A DNA stretch of 63,741 bases from Mesostigma viride (lineage: Eukaryota > Streptophyta > Mesostigmatophyceae > Mesostigmatales > Mesostigmataceae): contig RPFO01000164.1 in assembly GCA_009746045.1 (NCBI GenBank), positions 3,855,740-3,919,480 on the forward strand, given 5' to 3'. Numbering within the stretch: position 1 is the first letter of the stretch; each line of letters begins with the position of its first letter. The position numbers and the translations under genes were made by a program. The notes under the pieces were generated by a model, which saw nothing but the letters and a program-made list of their open reading frames with translations, made no database searches and was not told the origin of the DNA. This document shows positions 45,101-57,100 of the stretch, in pieces.

Positions 45101-48100
45101 CAGAAGGGGCGAAACGTGCCGTTTCGACCGGTGTACCCCGACAAAAATCCCGACTATTTTAGTCGGGGGCACGGATGTTGTAATCCTCCGTCCAGCGCTT
45201 CTCCTCAATTGCCGCCCTCTCCTCGCGCTCTTGCCTCGTTACCGCATGTTCAGCTTGGTACTGGGCGAGTTGCTGCAGCTTGTCAGTGAACGCGGATGCT
45301 CCCCCGCCTCTGCGACGCTTGCCGCCCGAGGATGAGACCCGCCTGATGCATCGAACTGCACCAGCTCCTGGCCGGGAATGGGCTCAGTCGGCACGAAGGA
45401 GCTGCATCCGGCGGCTGCTTCTGCTGCAGTCCGTTTCTTGGGGCGAGTCCCGTTGGCGGATTGAGTCATCATGTCTTCGACGGCCTGGGCGTGGGCTGCC
45501 CTTTGTTCCATCTCGGCCTTCTGTGCATTGAAAGACTCCCGCCTGCGACTAATTTCCAGGAGCAGCTTCTCGCTTTCAGTCAGGTTGAGGGGCTGCCCCG
45601 TCCGGCCACCGTCCCCACTGCCTTTCAGGCGGTCGGCATATTCACGTTGGAACTGCAGCAGGCGTTCGTTGAATGGCACTGAAAGTTTTTCGGGCTTGCC
45701 GACTATGTCAAACCCTGCAAAAAGCGGCACAGAAGCCAAATTCCACAGATTTGTGTCCAAAAGCCTTTGCCTTTTCCATTGTCCAACGCATGGACATGAC
45801 CAATCAACAGGTCCATGCGAGCTTGGCCACCATTCTCGCCCACCCATGTGAGCCTATTGTGCCTCCTGTCTGCGTTTTGCTCCGGCGATTCCGCCGCAGG
45901 CGCATTCCCGGCATCCGCCATGTCTTCCGACGACTTCCGAACGTCTTCGATCGTGAATTGTCGTGCAACATGCAATATTGCCGACGCGCGTTACTTAAAA
46001 TTTTAAATCGTAGCTATCCGCGTAAGTCAGTGGCGCCAGTGGCGCCACCAGCGTAATAGGCCCCTTACGCGGTCTCAGAGTGCAAGTGCTACCTGCTGCC
46101 GTCCGACCCCTGTCCGTGTTTTCAGAAGGGGCGAAACGTGCCGTTTCGACCGGTGTACCCCGACAAAAATCCCGACTATTTTAGTCGGGGGCACGGATGT
46201 TGTAATCCTCCGTCCAGCGCTTCTCCTCAATTGCCGCCCTCTCCTCGCGCTCTTGCCTCGTTACCGCATGTTCAGCTTGGTACTGGGCGAGTTGCTGCAG
46301 CTTGTCAGTGAACGCGGATGCTCCCCCGCCTCTGCGACGCTTGCCGCCCGAGGATGAGACCCGCCTGATGCATCGTCCTGCTCCAGCTCCTGGCCGGGAA
46401 TGGGCTCAGTCGGCACGAAGGAGCTGCATCCGGCGGCTGCTTCTGCTGCAGTCCGTTTCTTGGGGCGAGTCCCGTTGGCGGATTGAGTCATCATGTCTTT
46501 GACGGCCTGGGCGTGGGCTGCCCTTTGTTCCATCTCGGCCTTCTGTGCATTGAAAGACTCCCGCCTGCGACTAATTTTCAGGAGCAGCTTCTCGCTTTCA
46601 GTCAGGTTGAGGGGCTGCCCCGTCCGGCCACCGTCCCCACTGCCTTTCAGGCGGTCGGCATATTCACGTTGGAACTGCAGCAGGCGTTCGTTGAATGGCA
46701 CTGAAAGTTTTTCGGGCTTGCCGACTATGTCAAACCCTGCAAAAAGCGGCACAGAAGCCAAATTCCACAGATTTGTGTCCAAAAGCCTTTGCCTTTTCCA
46801 TTGTCCAACGCATGGACATGACCAATCAACAGGTCCATGCGAGCTTGGCCACCATTCTCGCCCACCCATGTGAGCCTATTCTGCCTCCTGTCTGCGTTTT
46901 GCTCCGGCGATTCCGCCACAGGCGCATTCCCGGCATCCGCCATGTCTTCCGACGACTTCCGAACGTCTTCGATCGTGAATTGTCGTGCAACATGCAATAC
47001 TGCCGACGCGCGTTATTTAAAATTTTAAATCGTAGCTATCCGCGTAAGTCAGTGGCGCCAGTGGCGCCACCAGCGTAATAGGCCCCTTACGCGGTCTCAG
47101 AGTGCAAGTGCTACCTGCTGCCGTCCGACCCCTGTCCGTGTTTTCAGAAGGGGCGAAACGTGCCGTTTCGACCGGTGTACCCCGACAAAAATCCCGACTA
47201 TTTTAGTCAGGGTAGTTTAGTCGGGGTAGTTTTTTCAGAAGGGGCCTAATTGCCATCGTTTTAACCAAACAAAGGTCAAGATTTCAAGTCTGACCCAACG
47301 TCCTTATTTGAGCACTACAACAAGCAAAGGACGCGACCCCGTTCAATAGTTCAAAAAAATTGGGGAAAAAAGTGGGAAAAAAGTGGGGAAACAGTGGGAA
47401 AAAAGTGGGAAAAAAGTGGGAAAAAGTGGGAAAAAGTGGGAAAAAAGTGGGAAAAAAGTGGGAAAAAAGTGGGAAAAAAGTGGGAAAAAAGTGGGAAAAA
47501 AGTGGGAAAAAAGTGGGAAAAAAGGGGGAAAAAAGTGGGAAAAAAGTGGGAAAAAAGTGGGAAAAAAGTGGGAAAAAAGTGGGAAAAAAGTGGGAAAAAA
47601 GTGGGAAAAAAGTGGGAAAAAAGTGGGAAAAAAGCGGGAAAAAAGCGGGAAAAAAGCGGGAAAAAAGCGGGAAAAAAGCGGGAAAAAAGCGGGAAAAAAG
47701 CGGGAAAAAAGCGGGAAAAAAGCGGGAAAAAAGCGGGAAAAAAGCGGGAAAAAAGCGGGAAAAAAGCGGGAAAAAAGCGGGAAAAAGGCGGGAAAAAAGC
47801 GGGAAAAAAGCGGGAAAAAAGCGGGAAAAAAGCGGGAAAAAAGAAGGAAAAAAGAAGGAAAAAAGAAGGAAAAAAAAGGGAAAAAAGAGGGAAAAAAGAG
47901 GGAAAAAAGGGGGAAAAAAGAGGGGAAAAGGTGGGAAAAAAGTGGGAAAAAAGTGGGAAAAAAGTGGGAAAAAGGTGGGAAAAAGGTGGGAAAAAGGTGG
48001 GAAAAAAGTGGGAAAAAAGCGGGAAAAAAGCGGGAAAAAAGTGGGAAAAAAGTGGGAAAAAAGCGGGAAAAAAGCGGGAAAAAAGGGGGAAAAAAGGGGG

Positions 48101-51100
48101 AAAAAAGCGGGAAAAAAGCGGGAAAAAAGCGGGAAAAAAGCGGGAAAAAAGCGGGAAAAAAGCGGGAAAAAAGCGGGAAAAAAGCGGGAAAAAAGCGGGA
48201 AAAAAGAAGGAAAAAAGAAGGAAAAAAGAAGGAAAAAAAAGGGAAAAAAGAGGGAAAAAAGAGGGAAAAAAGGGGGAAAAAAGAGGGGAAAAGGTGGGAA
48301 AAAAGTGGGAAAAAAGTGGGAAAAAAGTGGGAAAAAGGTGGGAAAAAGGTGGGAAAAAAGTGGGAAAAAAGTGGGAAAAAAGTGGGAAAAAAGTGGGAAA
48401 AAAGTGGGAAAAAAGTGGGAAAAAAGTGGGAAAAAAGTGGGAAAAAGTGGGAAAAAAGTGGGAAAAAAGTGGGAAAAAAGTGGGAAAAAAGTGGGAAAAA
48501 AGTGGGAAAAAAGTGGGAAAAAAGTGGGAAAAAAGTGGGAAAAAAGTGGGGAAAAAGTGGGGAAAAAGTGGGGAAAAAGTGGGGAAAAAGTGGGAAAAAA
48601 GTGGGAAAAAAAGTGGGAGAAAAGCGGGAAAAAAGCGGGAAAAAAGTGGGAAAAAAGTGGGAAAAAAGTGGGAAAAAAGTGGGAAAAAAGTGGGAAAAAA
48701 GTGGGAAAAAAGTGGGAAAAAAGTGGGAAAAAAGTGGGAAAAAAGTGGGAAAAAAGTGGGAAAAAAGTGGGAAAAAAGTGGGAAAAAAGTGGGGAAAAAG
48801 TGGGGAAAAAGTGGGGAAAAAGTGGGAAAAAAGTGGGAAAAAAGTGGGGAAAAAGTGGGGAAAAAGTGGGAAAAAAGTGGGAAAAAAAGTGGGAAAAAAG
48901 CGGGAAAAAAGCGGGAAAAAAGTGGGAAAAAAGTGGGAAAAAAGTGGGAAAAAAGTGGGAAAAAAGTGGGAAAAAAGTGGGAAAAAAGTGGGAAAAAAGT
49001 GGGAAAAAAGTGGGAAAAAGTGGGAAAAAGTGGGAAAAAAGTGGGAAAAAAGTGGGAAAAAAGTGGGAAAAAAGTGGGAAAAAAGTGGGAAAAAAGTGGG
49101 AAAAAAGTGGGAAAAAAGTGGGAAAAAAGTGGGAAAAAAGTGGGAAAAAAGTGGGAAAAAAGTGGGAAAAAAGTGGGAAAAAAGTGGGAAAAAAGTGGGA
49201 AAAAAGTGGGAAAAAAGTGGGAAAAAAGTGGGAAAAAAGTGGGAAAAAAGTGGGAAAAAAGTGGGAAAAAAGTGGGAAAAAAGTGGGAAAAAAGTGGGAA
49301 AAAAGTGGGAAAAAAGTGGGAAAAAAGTGGGAAAAAAGTGGGAAAAAAGTGGGAAAAAAGTGGGAAAAAAGTGGGAAAAAAGTGGGAAAAAAGTGGGAAA
49401 AAAGTGGGAAAAAAGTGGGAAAAAAGTGGGAAAAAAGTGGGGAGAAGGTGGGAAGAAATGCCGGAAAAACGTGGGAAAAACCACTGCACCCAAGTAGCCC
49501 CCCCGCATACCCCTCTGCAGGCACCCACCTGCGAGGTCACTGCCCCAATGTGCCCCCCCCTTAGGGGCGCCATCATCTGCACACGCAGGCCGTAGACGGT
49601 GATGTAGTCGAACACGCGCTCGGGCCCCACCACGCGCGCGACGCTCTCCAGCAACGAGTCGCCCCCCCGGCACAGCGATCGGTACTGGAAGTGCATGACC
49701 GCACGCAGCGCTGCCGCCCCACCTGCGTCGTTGACGCCTCCCTGCCAGGGGCAGGCGACGAGAGAAGGGAAATGTCTCCTTATTTACTTGAGCATGCTCT
49801 TATTGAAGGCCAGGTATCTGTACTTGCGTGTTCGACACCATCTCAGGTCTAGGCCGGACTGGATGCTGGGAAAGAAGCCAGGGACGCGTCCAAACATCTA
49901 TCGTAAATCTATCTAATCTTTGTATGAGATGGCAGGGCGGGGGCGATGCAGCTGCGCATGGGTCCAGCAGGCCGGCTGGTGAATCACAGAAGCCAATCCC
50001 ATGAGGTGTAAGCGTTCATCGCCGTGCAACCGTGAGAGTGAAACATGGCATGCATGGTGTGGTGCATTCCGCGTCGCTCGAGTGCCTGTGCTGCGCGTTC
50101 GCCGTCACAGCGTCCTTCTTCAAAGACCATGGCGGCTGATAAAACTCTGGCCATTATGCACTACCAAACAAACAACACTGCGACACACATCATCGCGGTT
50201 ATCCCCGGAGCCCTTACAGGAAGGGCAGCATTAGGTTATACAGTGCCTTTGTACCTATAAACAGTGCCTTTGTACATTTAAACGGTGCCGTTATACCTTT
50301 AAAGAGTGCCGTTATACCTTTAAACAGTGCCTTTATACCTTTAAACAGTGCCGTTATACCTTTAAAGAGTGCCGTTATACCTTCAAACAGTGCTGTTATA
50401 CCTTTAAACAGTGCCTTCATACCTTTAAACAGTGCCTTTATATACCTTTGAACTGTGCCTTTATACCTTTAAACAGTGCCGTTATACCTTTAAAGAGTGC
50501 CGTTATACCTTTAAACAGTGCTGTTATACCTTTAAACAGTGCCTTTATACCTTTAAACATTGCCTTTATATACCTTTGAACTGTGCCTTTATACCTTTAA
50601 ACAGTGCCGTTATACCTTTAAACAGTGCCGTTATACCTTTAAACAGTGCCTTTATATACCTTTAAACAGTGCCTTTATATACCTTTAACCAGTGCCTTTA
50701 TCCCTTTAAACAGTGCCTTTATACCTTTAAACAGTGCCTGTATACCTTTAAACAGTGCCTTAATACCTTTAAACAGGCCCGGCATGAGCGGCGGCACTAT
50801 AGAGAGAGGTGGTACTATATAAAAGTACCTGCAGGGCCGGCATGAGCGGCGGCACCATATAAGGAGCTAGTAGTATGTTTGTGGTACCTGCAGTCCTGGC
50901 ATGAGCGGCAGCACGATGATGACGCGGAAGGTCTCCCCCTTGCTGGCTGCCTCCTGGATGCGGCCGAGCAGCGCTTGGGCCACGCGGTTGCGCACCTGCT
51001 CGTCCCCTGCCATGCCCGACACAAAGAATTGGTTCTGGGGTAGCACGCGGGGTGGGACAGGGTGGGGTGGACCAGGTAATGCGGTCGTTCATGTGCCAGT

Positions 51101-54100
51101 AAATAAGTGGTATGCTGCCCAACAGCGTTGGGTTCTGGAGGAGCAAGGAAATGGGGAAGGAATGAGGGTTGGAGGGTGGAAGTCGGAGTAGGGGTGGGAG
51201 GCCCTTCATCGATATATGATACACCACGGGTGGGTCAGCGCATGTGGGGAGGGGTGGGGTGTTGGGACAGATACCGCGAATGGATGCCGGTGGGAAAGTC
51301 ATGCAAAGAAGATTCTGTTCCGCGGCAACACACGGGGGGGGAGGGGGTAACACACGGGGGGGGGGGGAGAGAAGGGGGGGGGGGCGGGCGGGCGGGGGCA
51401 AGAGAAGCGGGGCGATCATGCACCCCCGTCCCGTTGACACGCACTTCATCAGCAACTAGTATCCATGCCTGCAGCAGCTAGTATAAATGATTTCGATCAG
51501 AAGGAAACTAGCAGGCGCATCACCGGACTTGGAGTCAACCAGCACTGCACAATGTGGTGAATGGACCATGGACAATGGACACTGGACAATGGGCGCACCT
51601 TCCCCACCACCAGCACGGCGCGGACAATGGGCGCACCTTCCCCCCATCGTGATGCCCACCCCACACCCCACCCACGCTCCCGGGCCTACCTTGACATGTA
51701 CAAAGTAGTGCCTCCAGACCCCCCTCCCCCCTCCCCCCCTCCCCAAGGACACAATCAAAGGGCCTAGCCCACCTCAATATATACAAAATGCCTCGCGCAC
51801 GCGATGAGCGAGCAGTAGGCTGTGAGGACGGACGCCTCCTCCGCATGCGAGCCCCCCGCAGACCACTGGCCGATACTCCGCAGCACCTGCACGCTGCAGC
51901 GCTGCTGGCGCCCCTGGATGCTTGGCTCGCCTGGGCCTGCGGGGGCCGAGGCCATCTCCCAAGCCCCAAGCCTCGCCTCGGACCTGGACGCCACCATCCC
52001 ACGGCTGGCTTGCGAGGGGACAGCAAGCACGTCATCGGCACTGGTTGCTAGCCCCGGTAGTGAGCTGCTGCGTCGATGGCCCGGTTGGGAGGGGGAGGGG
52101 GAGGACGGCCCCCGTGATAAGCGCCGGATGCTGACACCCGCTTCGACTGCCAGGTCGCCCGCGAGAACCGATATGCCCCTCTGGACAGACCCTGACTTGG
52201 CGAACGGTGACCCCCCTATGTGAGAAGCGGAAGCTTTGGTATGGGCACTTGAGAGAGGGGCATGGGTGCTCCATGCATGCCCCTCATGGTGGCCCGCTGC
52301 TGCGCTCGCACTGCTGCCTTGGAGAATGCCCCCGTTGGGCACACGCCCGGGTCCAGCCACCCCCTTGGATGCTGACACCAGGGACACAGGGCCAAGGTTG
52401 GCCATGGGGCCCATAGCATGGCTCATGGGGACCATTTCGGTGCTTGCCAAGCTTGCGCTGAGGTCGTGGCCTCCCGGTGTGACGTGACCCTGCCTGGCGT
52501 CCAGGGGGGGGAAGAGCTGCCGGGCGAGCCCCTTGGTGGCCACGTCCGGCTGCTTGAAGAGAAACATAAAGAATATAGCAAAAGAGCGGGAGCGATAGCA
52601 AAGTGCAAATAGCAAAATCAACAACCAAAATATGCAGAATGAGACCGGAACACTCCAGGGATGTCAGCCGACAGGGGCATGGGAACCTGCAACTGGGCCA
52701 TACATGGTGTTAGTCAGTGCGGCGCAAAGCCTAGCTGTTGCTCTCCTACCCACCCAACGCTCTCCTGGTGACCGATTTCCCCCATCCACTGGGACTAGAG
52801 CTCATCGCATCATGGGCAGCTCACCTGAGCCATCCAAACAGTGTTCACTCGCGTTAAGGTATACTAGTATACAAACCCATGAGGGATGCTCTGTCCTAAT
52901 CAATGAAACACCCGTGGATCACCATAGCCCTAACTGCTCCCAGATGCAGCCTGGGGGGGTGGCATCGCTATTCCCTGGAATAGACCAAGGTGTACATCGC
53001 CAGGTCATCCGATGCGCCTTTCTTGCCGTTTCCCATAAAAAAAAAACAAAAACACCAAATAGTTCTTCTTGCGCACTCGACGCTGCGGCTACAGTGGGAG
53101 GTGTCAAAAGACAGCAGTTGTCAAACTGAGACACGATGCCAAGTGTGCTGCTGCCTGGTTGAGCGGTTTCTGATTGAAACAATGCTTCTGCACAAAGAAC
53201 GGTGACTTCACAAGCCCGAAGCGGAACTTGCCAAATAAGCTTCCGAGGAGAGGAGGATCCACAAGGGCACCACTCACAGGCTGCACCAATGCGTCCATCC
53301 CCCTCGCGTCTGCATGGGTCGCCACCGCCAGGGACGCGCCAGGTGGCGGGCCGGCGGTGTCCGGTGTCGCTGTGGGCACCCGCATCGCCCCTTGGCGGCT
53401 GCGCCAGGACCACAGGCGGCCGCCAGGTGGCAGCATCATAGTGCCCGTCGCCGGCGTCATCGCCCCAAGGTCCGCAGCCTCAGGGGTCGCCGCGCGGGCC
53501 AGCGCAGCCTGCGCTTGGGCCAGGGCGGCTTGTCGCTGAGCGGCGGCCATGGCGGACAGCTGGCGCGCCCGCACGCTGCCAGGTGGCATGAGGTAGGGCA
53601 TGTGGCCGACCGAGGCAGGGGACTTCATTCGCTGCGGTGTGTGTGTGTGTGTGTGTGTGTGGGTGTGGGTGGGTGAGTGGGTGGGTGGGTGGGTGGGTGG
53701 GTGGGTGGGTGGGCGGGTGGGCGGGTGGGTGGGTGGGTGGGTGGGTGGGTGGGTGGGTGGGCGGGTGGGCGGGTGGGTGGGTGGGTGGGTGGGTGGGTGG
53801 GTGGGTGGGTGGGTGGGTGGGTTGGGGTAGGTTGGGGTGGAATGCGTGGGCGAGGGTGAGGGAGGGGGATGAGAGGGACCATGCGCGCCCACGTCACAAA
53901 TATCTTGCCATTCGTCTTGCCCACACGAAAACGTGTCCCCAGGATTCATCATGAAAAAGTTTCCACAAGAAACATCATGAAAAGTTTCCACAAGAAACAT
54001 CATGAAAAGTTTCCACAAGAAACATCATGAAAAGTTTCCACATGAAACATCATGAAAAAGTTTCCACATGAAACATCATGAAAAAGTTTCCACGAAGCCA

Positions 54101-57100
54101 AGCAGAGAGATGCCCCAGACGCCACCTGTCACGGCACGGCTGTAGCAAATCCTGAGGTGGTGGCATTCATAGCACTCCCTTGTCACAAACCACTGCAAAT
54201 GGCATGCATGTGCTTGTCAATGGCCGTGCTGGGAAATCCAAAGGAGTCGTTCGCAGCATGGAGTGAACGAGCCAGTCCAGGCTACGTGATGCTAGCCCAA
54301 TCGCTAACCTCCCCCCTGCCCGCGTCCCCCGCCCAAGACACACAAACAAACAAACAAACAAGCACGCATGATGTATGGCTGCCTGCCCTCCCGCACACAC
54401 ACACGCACACACACACGCACACGCACACACACACACACACGCCCCCCCCCCCACACAAATGACCCAACCGATGATCCGATGACCTTGGGATAGGGTTGTA
54501 CCGAATACCGAATATCATCCGAATACCGAATCGAATTCGGAATATACTACTATAAGTGGTATTCGAATACGGCTGACACCTCGATGAACCGAATATACTC
54601 AGATTCGACTACGGAAAAGGTGATCAGAAGTCGAATATATTCCATTCAAATACGGAAGGATCTACTATTCGACAAATATACTCGGTGTGGCCGAATCGAA
54701 CTAGCTTGGCTGTCCGCTGTTCGCCAGGGGCCTGGGGGCTTATCCCCTGGCTTATCGACGGTGGCCGGATGGTGCCTCGGTGGCATGGAACTTGCCACTT
54801 GACAGCTCACGTTGCCTATCACACCCCTCCCTACGTTTAAGATTGGGGTCCGGCCGACCCAGGGCTGCGATCTTTAAGTTGAGAGCTGTAGGATCTGAAA
54901 TCTGAGACGGTATGCATGAGTACAAAATCTATATCGCATACCACTGACCAGCTATTTGTACCTACTTAACACTCCGTCTGTAATTACGGGCGTGGCCCGT
55001 AATACGGGTGTCACCCGTAATGAAGGCCTGTGACATTATTGGTGGATACTAAATACCTTATAGTCCAATTTCAGATTTTATTGGATAGGATGAAAGCTAA
55101 CTTCAATGCCAACAAGAAAATCCTATTTTCACGGCCACCCCATGTCAGATGCGCCGTGGCCACCCCATGGCAACAGGAGCATTTCTGAGTACGGGTCACA
55201 CCCGACGGAATTTCACAGACGGAGTGTTAAAGATCTTTTGCCCAAAACAAGCCCTGGGATCTTAAACCTGAAATTCCAAAATTCAGGGTCTCAAGATCTT
55301 AAACATGGGAATCTGAAACGTGGAGCGGGGGGTGTAAAAGCCGTGCAGCAGCACAGACTCGGGCAGGGCGCGACAGTGCCCGCCGCCTGGCGCGGTGCGC
55401 TACGGATGGCCTCCTAGTCTACTACGTCTTCTAGTATGTATTAGAACTAGACATGTTCAATTTGGTATTCGGAATTCACCGGCTTTGTTCGGTATTTGAT
55501 ACGGTCAGGGGTCAAAGTTTCGGGTATATTCGGATTCGAATACGGGGCACCCTTGCAGCAACCGAATATATTCGAAACAGATACGGCGAGCCCATTGAAA
55601 CCAAATACTCGACACGGAAGTCAAAAAAGGTACTCGATAAACCCTGCCTTGGGATCCCCCCCCCCCCCCCCCCCCCCCCCCCGTTCCCAACGGAACACAC
55701 AAGTACCCAGCAGCCCACCTTGGCGTGATTCCATCGCTGCACAAAATGTCGGACCAGGTCGGTCGCCGCATCCCCCACAATCTCACAACCGACGTCATGC
55801 CACGGCATGCGCGGCACCCTGGCACGGTCCAGCACGTCCACAGCAGGGTCCTCCCAGTCCCCTGGCTCGAGCACGCGTGGGTTGTAGTAGTCCTTGCCCT
55901 GCCACGTCGTGGGTGGGTCGTCGAACAGCCGGTGGTTGCTCGCATCCCAGCGGCCAAAGCACAAGTCCATACCACCTACAAAGGCGTGCGCGCGGTCGAC
56001 CACCACCAGCTTCTCGTGGTGGGACCTGGGGGGGGGGGGGAAGGCGGGCGGGAAGAGAAAAGGGATGAGGTGTGGTTATGGTAAGTGAGACGTGGGCATG
56101 TGGGAAGGGCAAGGAAAAAGGGACGAGGTGTGGTTATGATCGAGACTTGGGCACATATGGGGGGAAGGAAGGGGCCCCGTGCATCCTCCATTCGGGTTAT
56201 GCGTTGGGAAGTTTCCTCGGTACATCTGCTAGATATTTCCAGTAACAAGCAACTTCTTGGATGATCATTATCCATCAGCATCATCATCACCATTATAATT
56301 GAGCAGTATACCAGGTACTGAATGCCACCTAAAATGTCCACCCGTCCACGTAACCCCCTCACATCCTCGAGACACTAATAAAAACTTTAGGTGGCTGATG
56401 TAGTACACGTAGATGATTAAATGTACTATACAATTCCATCTTGCGCCCAACCTTGGGTGCAGCACTCACCAGAGCAGCACCCCCGTGGCCAGGTAGTCTG
56501 GGTGGCGAATGACCCGTATGTTGGGGTGCAGGCTGGTCAGCTTGCGCTTGGAGGACTCGCTGTTCAGGCCCATGGCCAGGCGCACCTCCTTGTACATCAC
56601 GATGTATATCTGGCGCACGCAAAGGGCAAGGCAGTGCGCGGGGCCATGGGTGGGGGGCCGTAACGTGGGACAAATGGAGGAATTGAGTTGGGAACATTGC
56701 AAAGTAGCAGAGCCACCCGCTGCAACGCCTTCCCCAGCGATGAACAGAGCATGCTTGCGCACCTGCACCCCCTCCGACGCCTTCCTCAGCCATGAACAAA
56801 TGTAGCAACCGCCCACCTGCACCCCTTCCGATGCCTTCCCCAGCAATGAACAGATCATGCTTGCCCACCTGCACCCCCTCTGACGCCTTCCTCAACCATG
56901 AACATATGTAGCAGCCGCCCACCTGCACCCCTTCTGACGCCTTCCCCAGCCATGAACTAATAGTGCTTGCCCACCTGCACCCCTTCCGACGCCTTCCTCA
57001 GCAGCAGCCGGTCCAAACGGGACCACTCGTGGGCCGAAAACGGGCGCCGCAGGTAGAGCTCGGGCGAGATCCACCATCCCAGAATGTAGATCTGTGCACC

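Larger units (their letters stand above)
39492..47246. mobile_element. Foldback-like composite transposon in the 10.3-kb PLD intron
   Basis: Near-identical inverted ends (GACCCCTTCTGAAAAAACTA left; GGCCCCTTCTGAAAAAACTA as complement on the right) continue as long arms carrying CCCCGACTAAAATAGTCGGG hairpins and a GGCGCCACT block. TTA stands outside the left end and TAA outside the right. Inside: one forward Myb-like gene (39,741-40,756), a spacer with its own inverted repeat, one truncated inverted copy and five full tandem inverted copies. No transposase is present, so the element is non-autonomous. Confidence 0.75.

Noticed and set aside
41316-47078. Many repeated 60-202-codon frames, both strands
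   Set aside because: They are multiple readings of the tandem inverted copies of one truncated gene; counting them as separate genes would be wrong.
47284-49696. Six open frames of 700-780 codons ([12 protein letters not shown] and [11 protein letters not shown] repeats)
   Set aside because: An 11-bp repeat without stops opens all frames. Only the far end of one minus frame, 49,741-49,529, is real, as a PLD exon.
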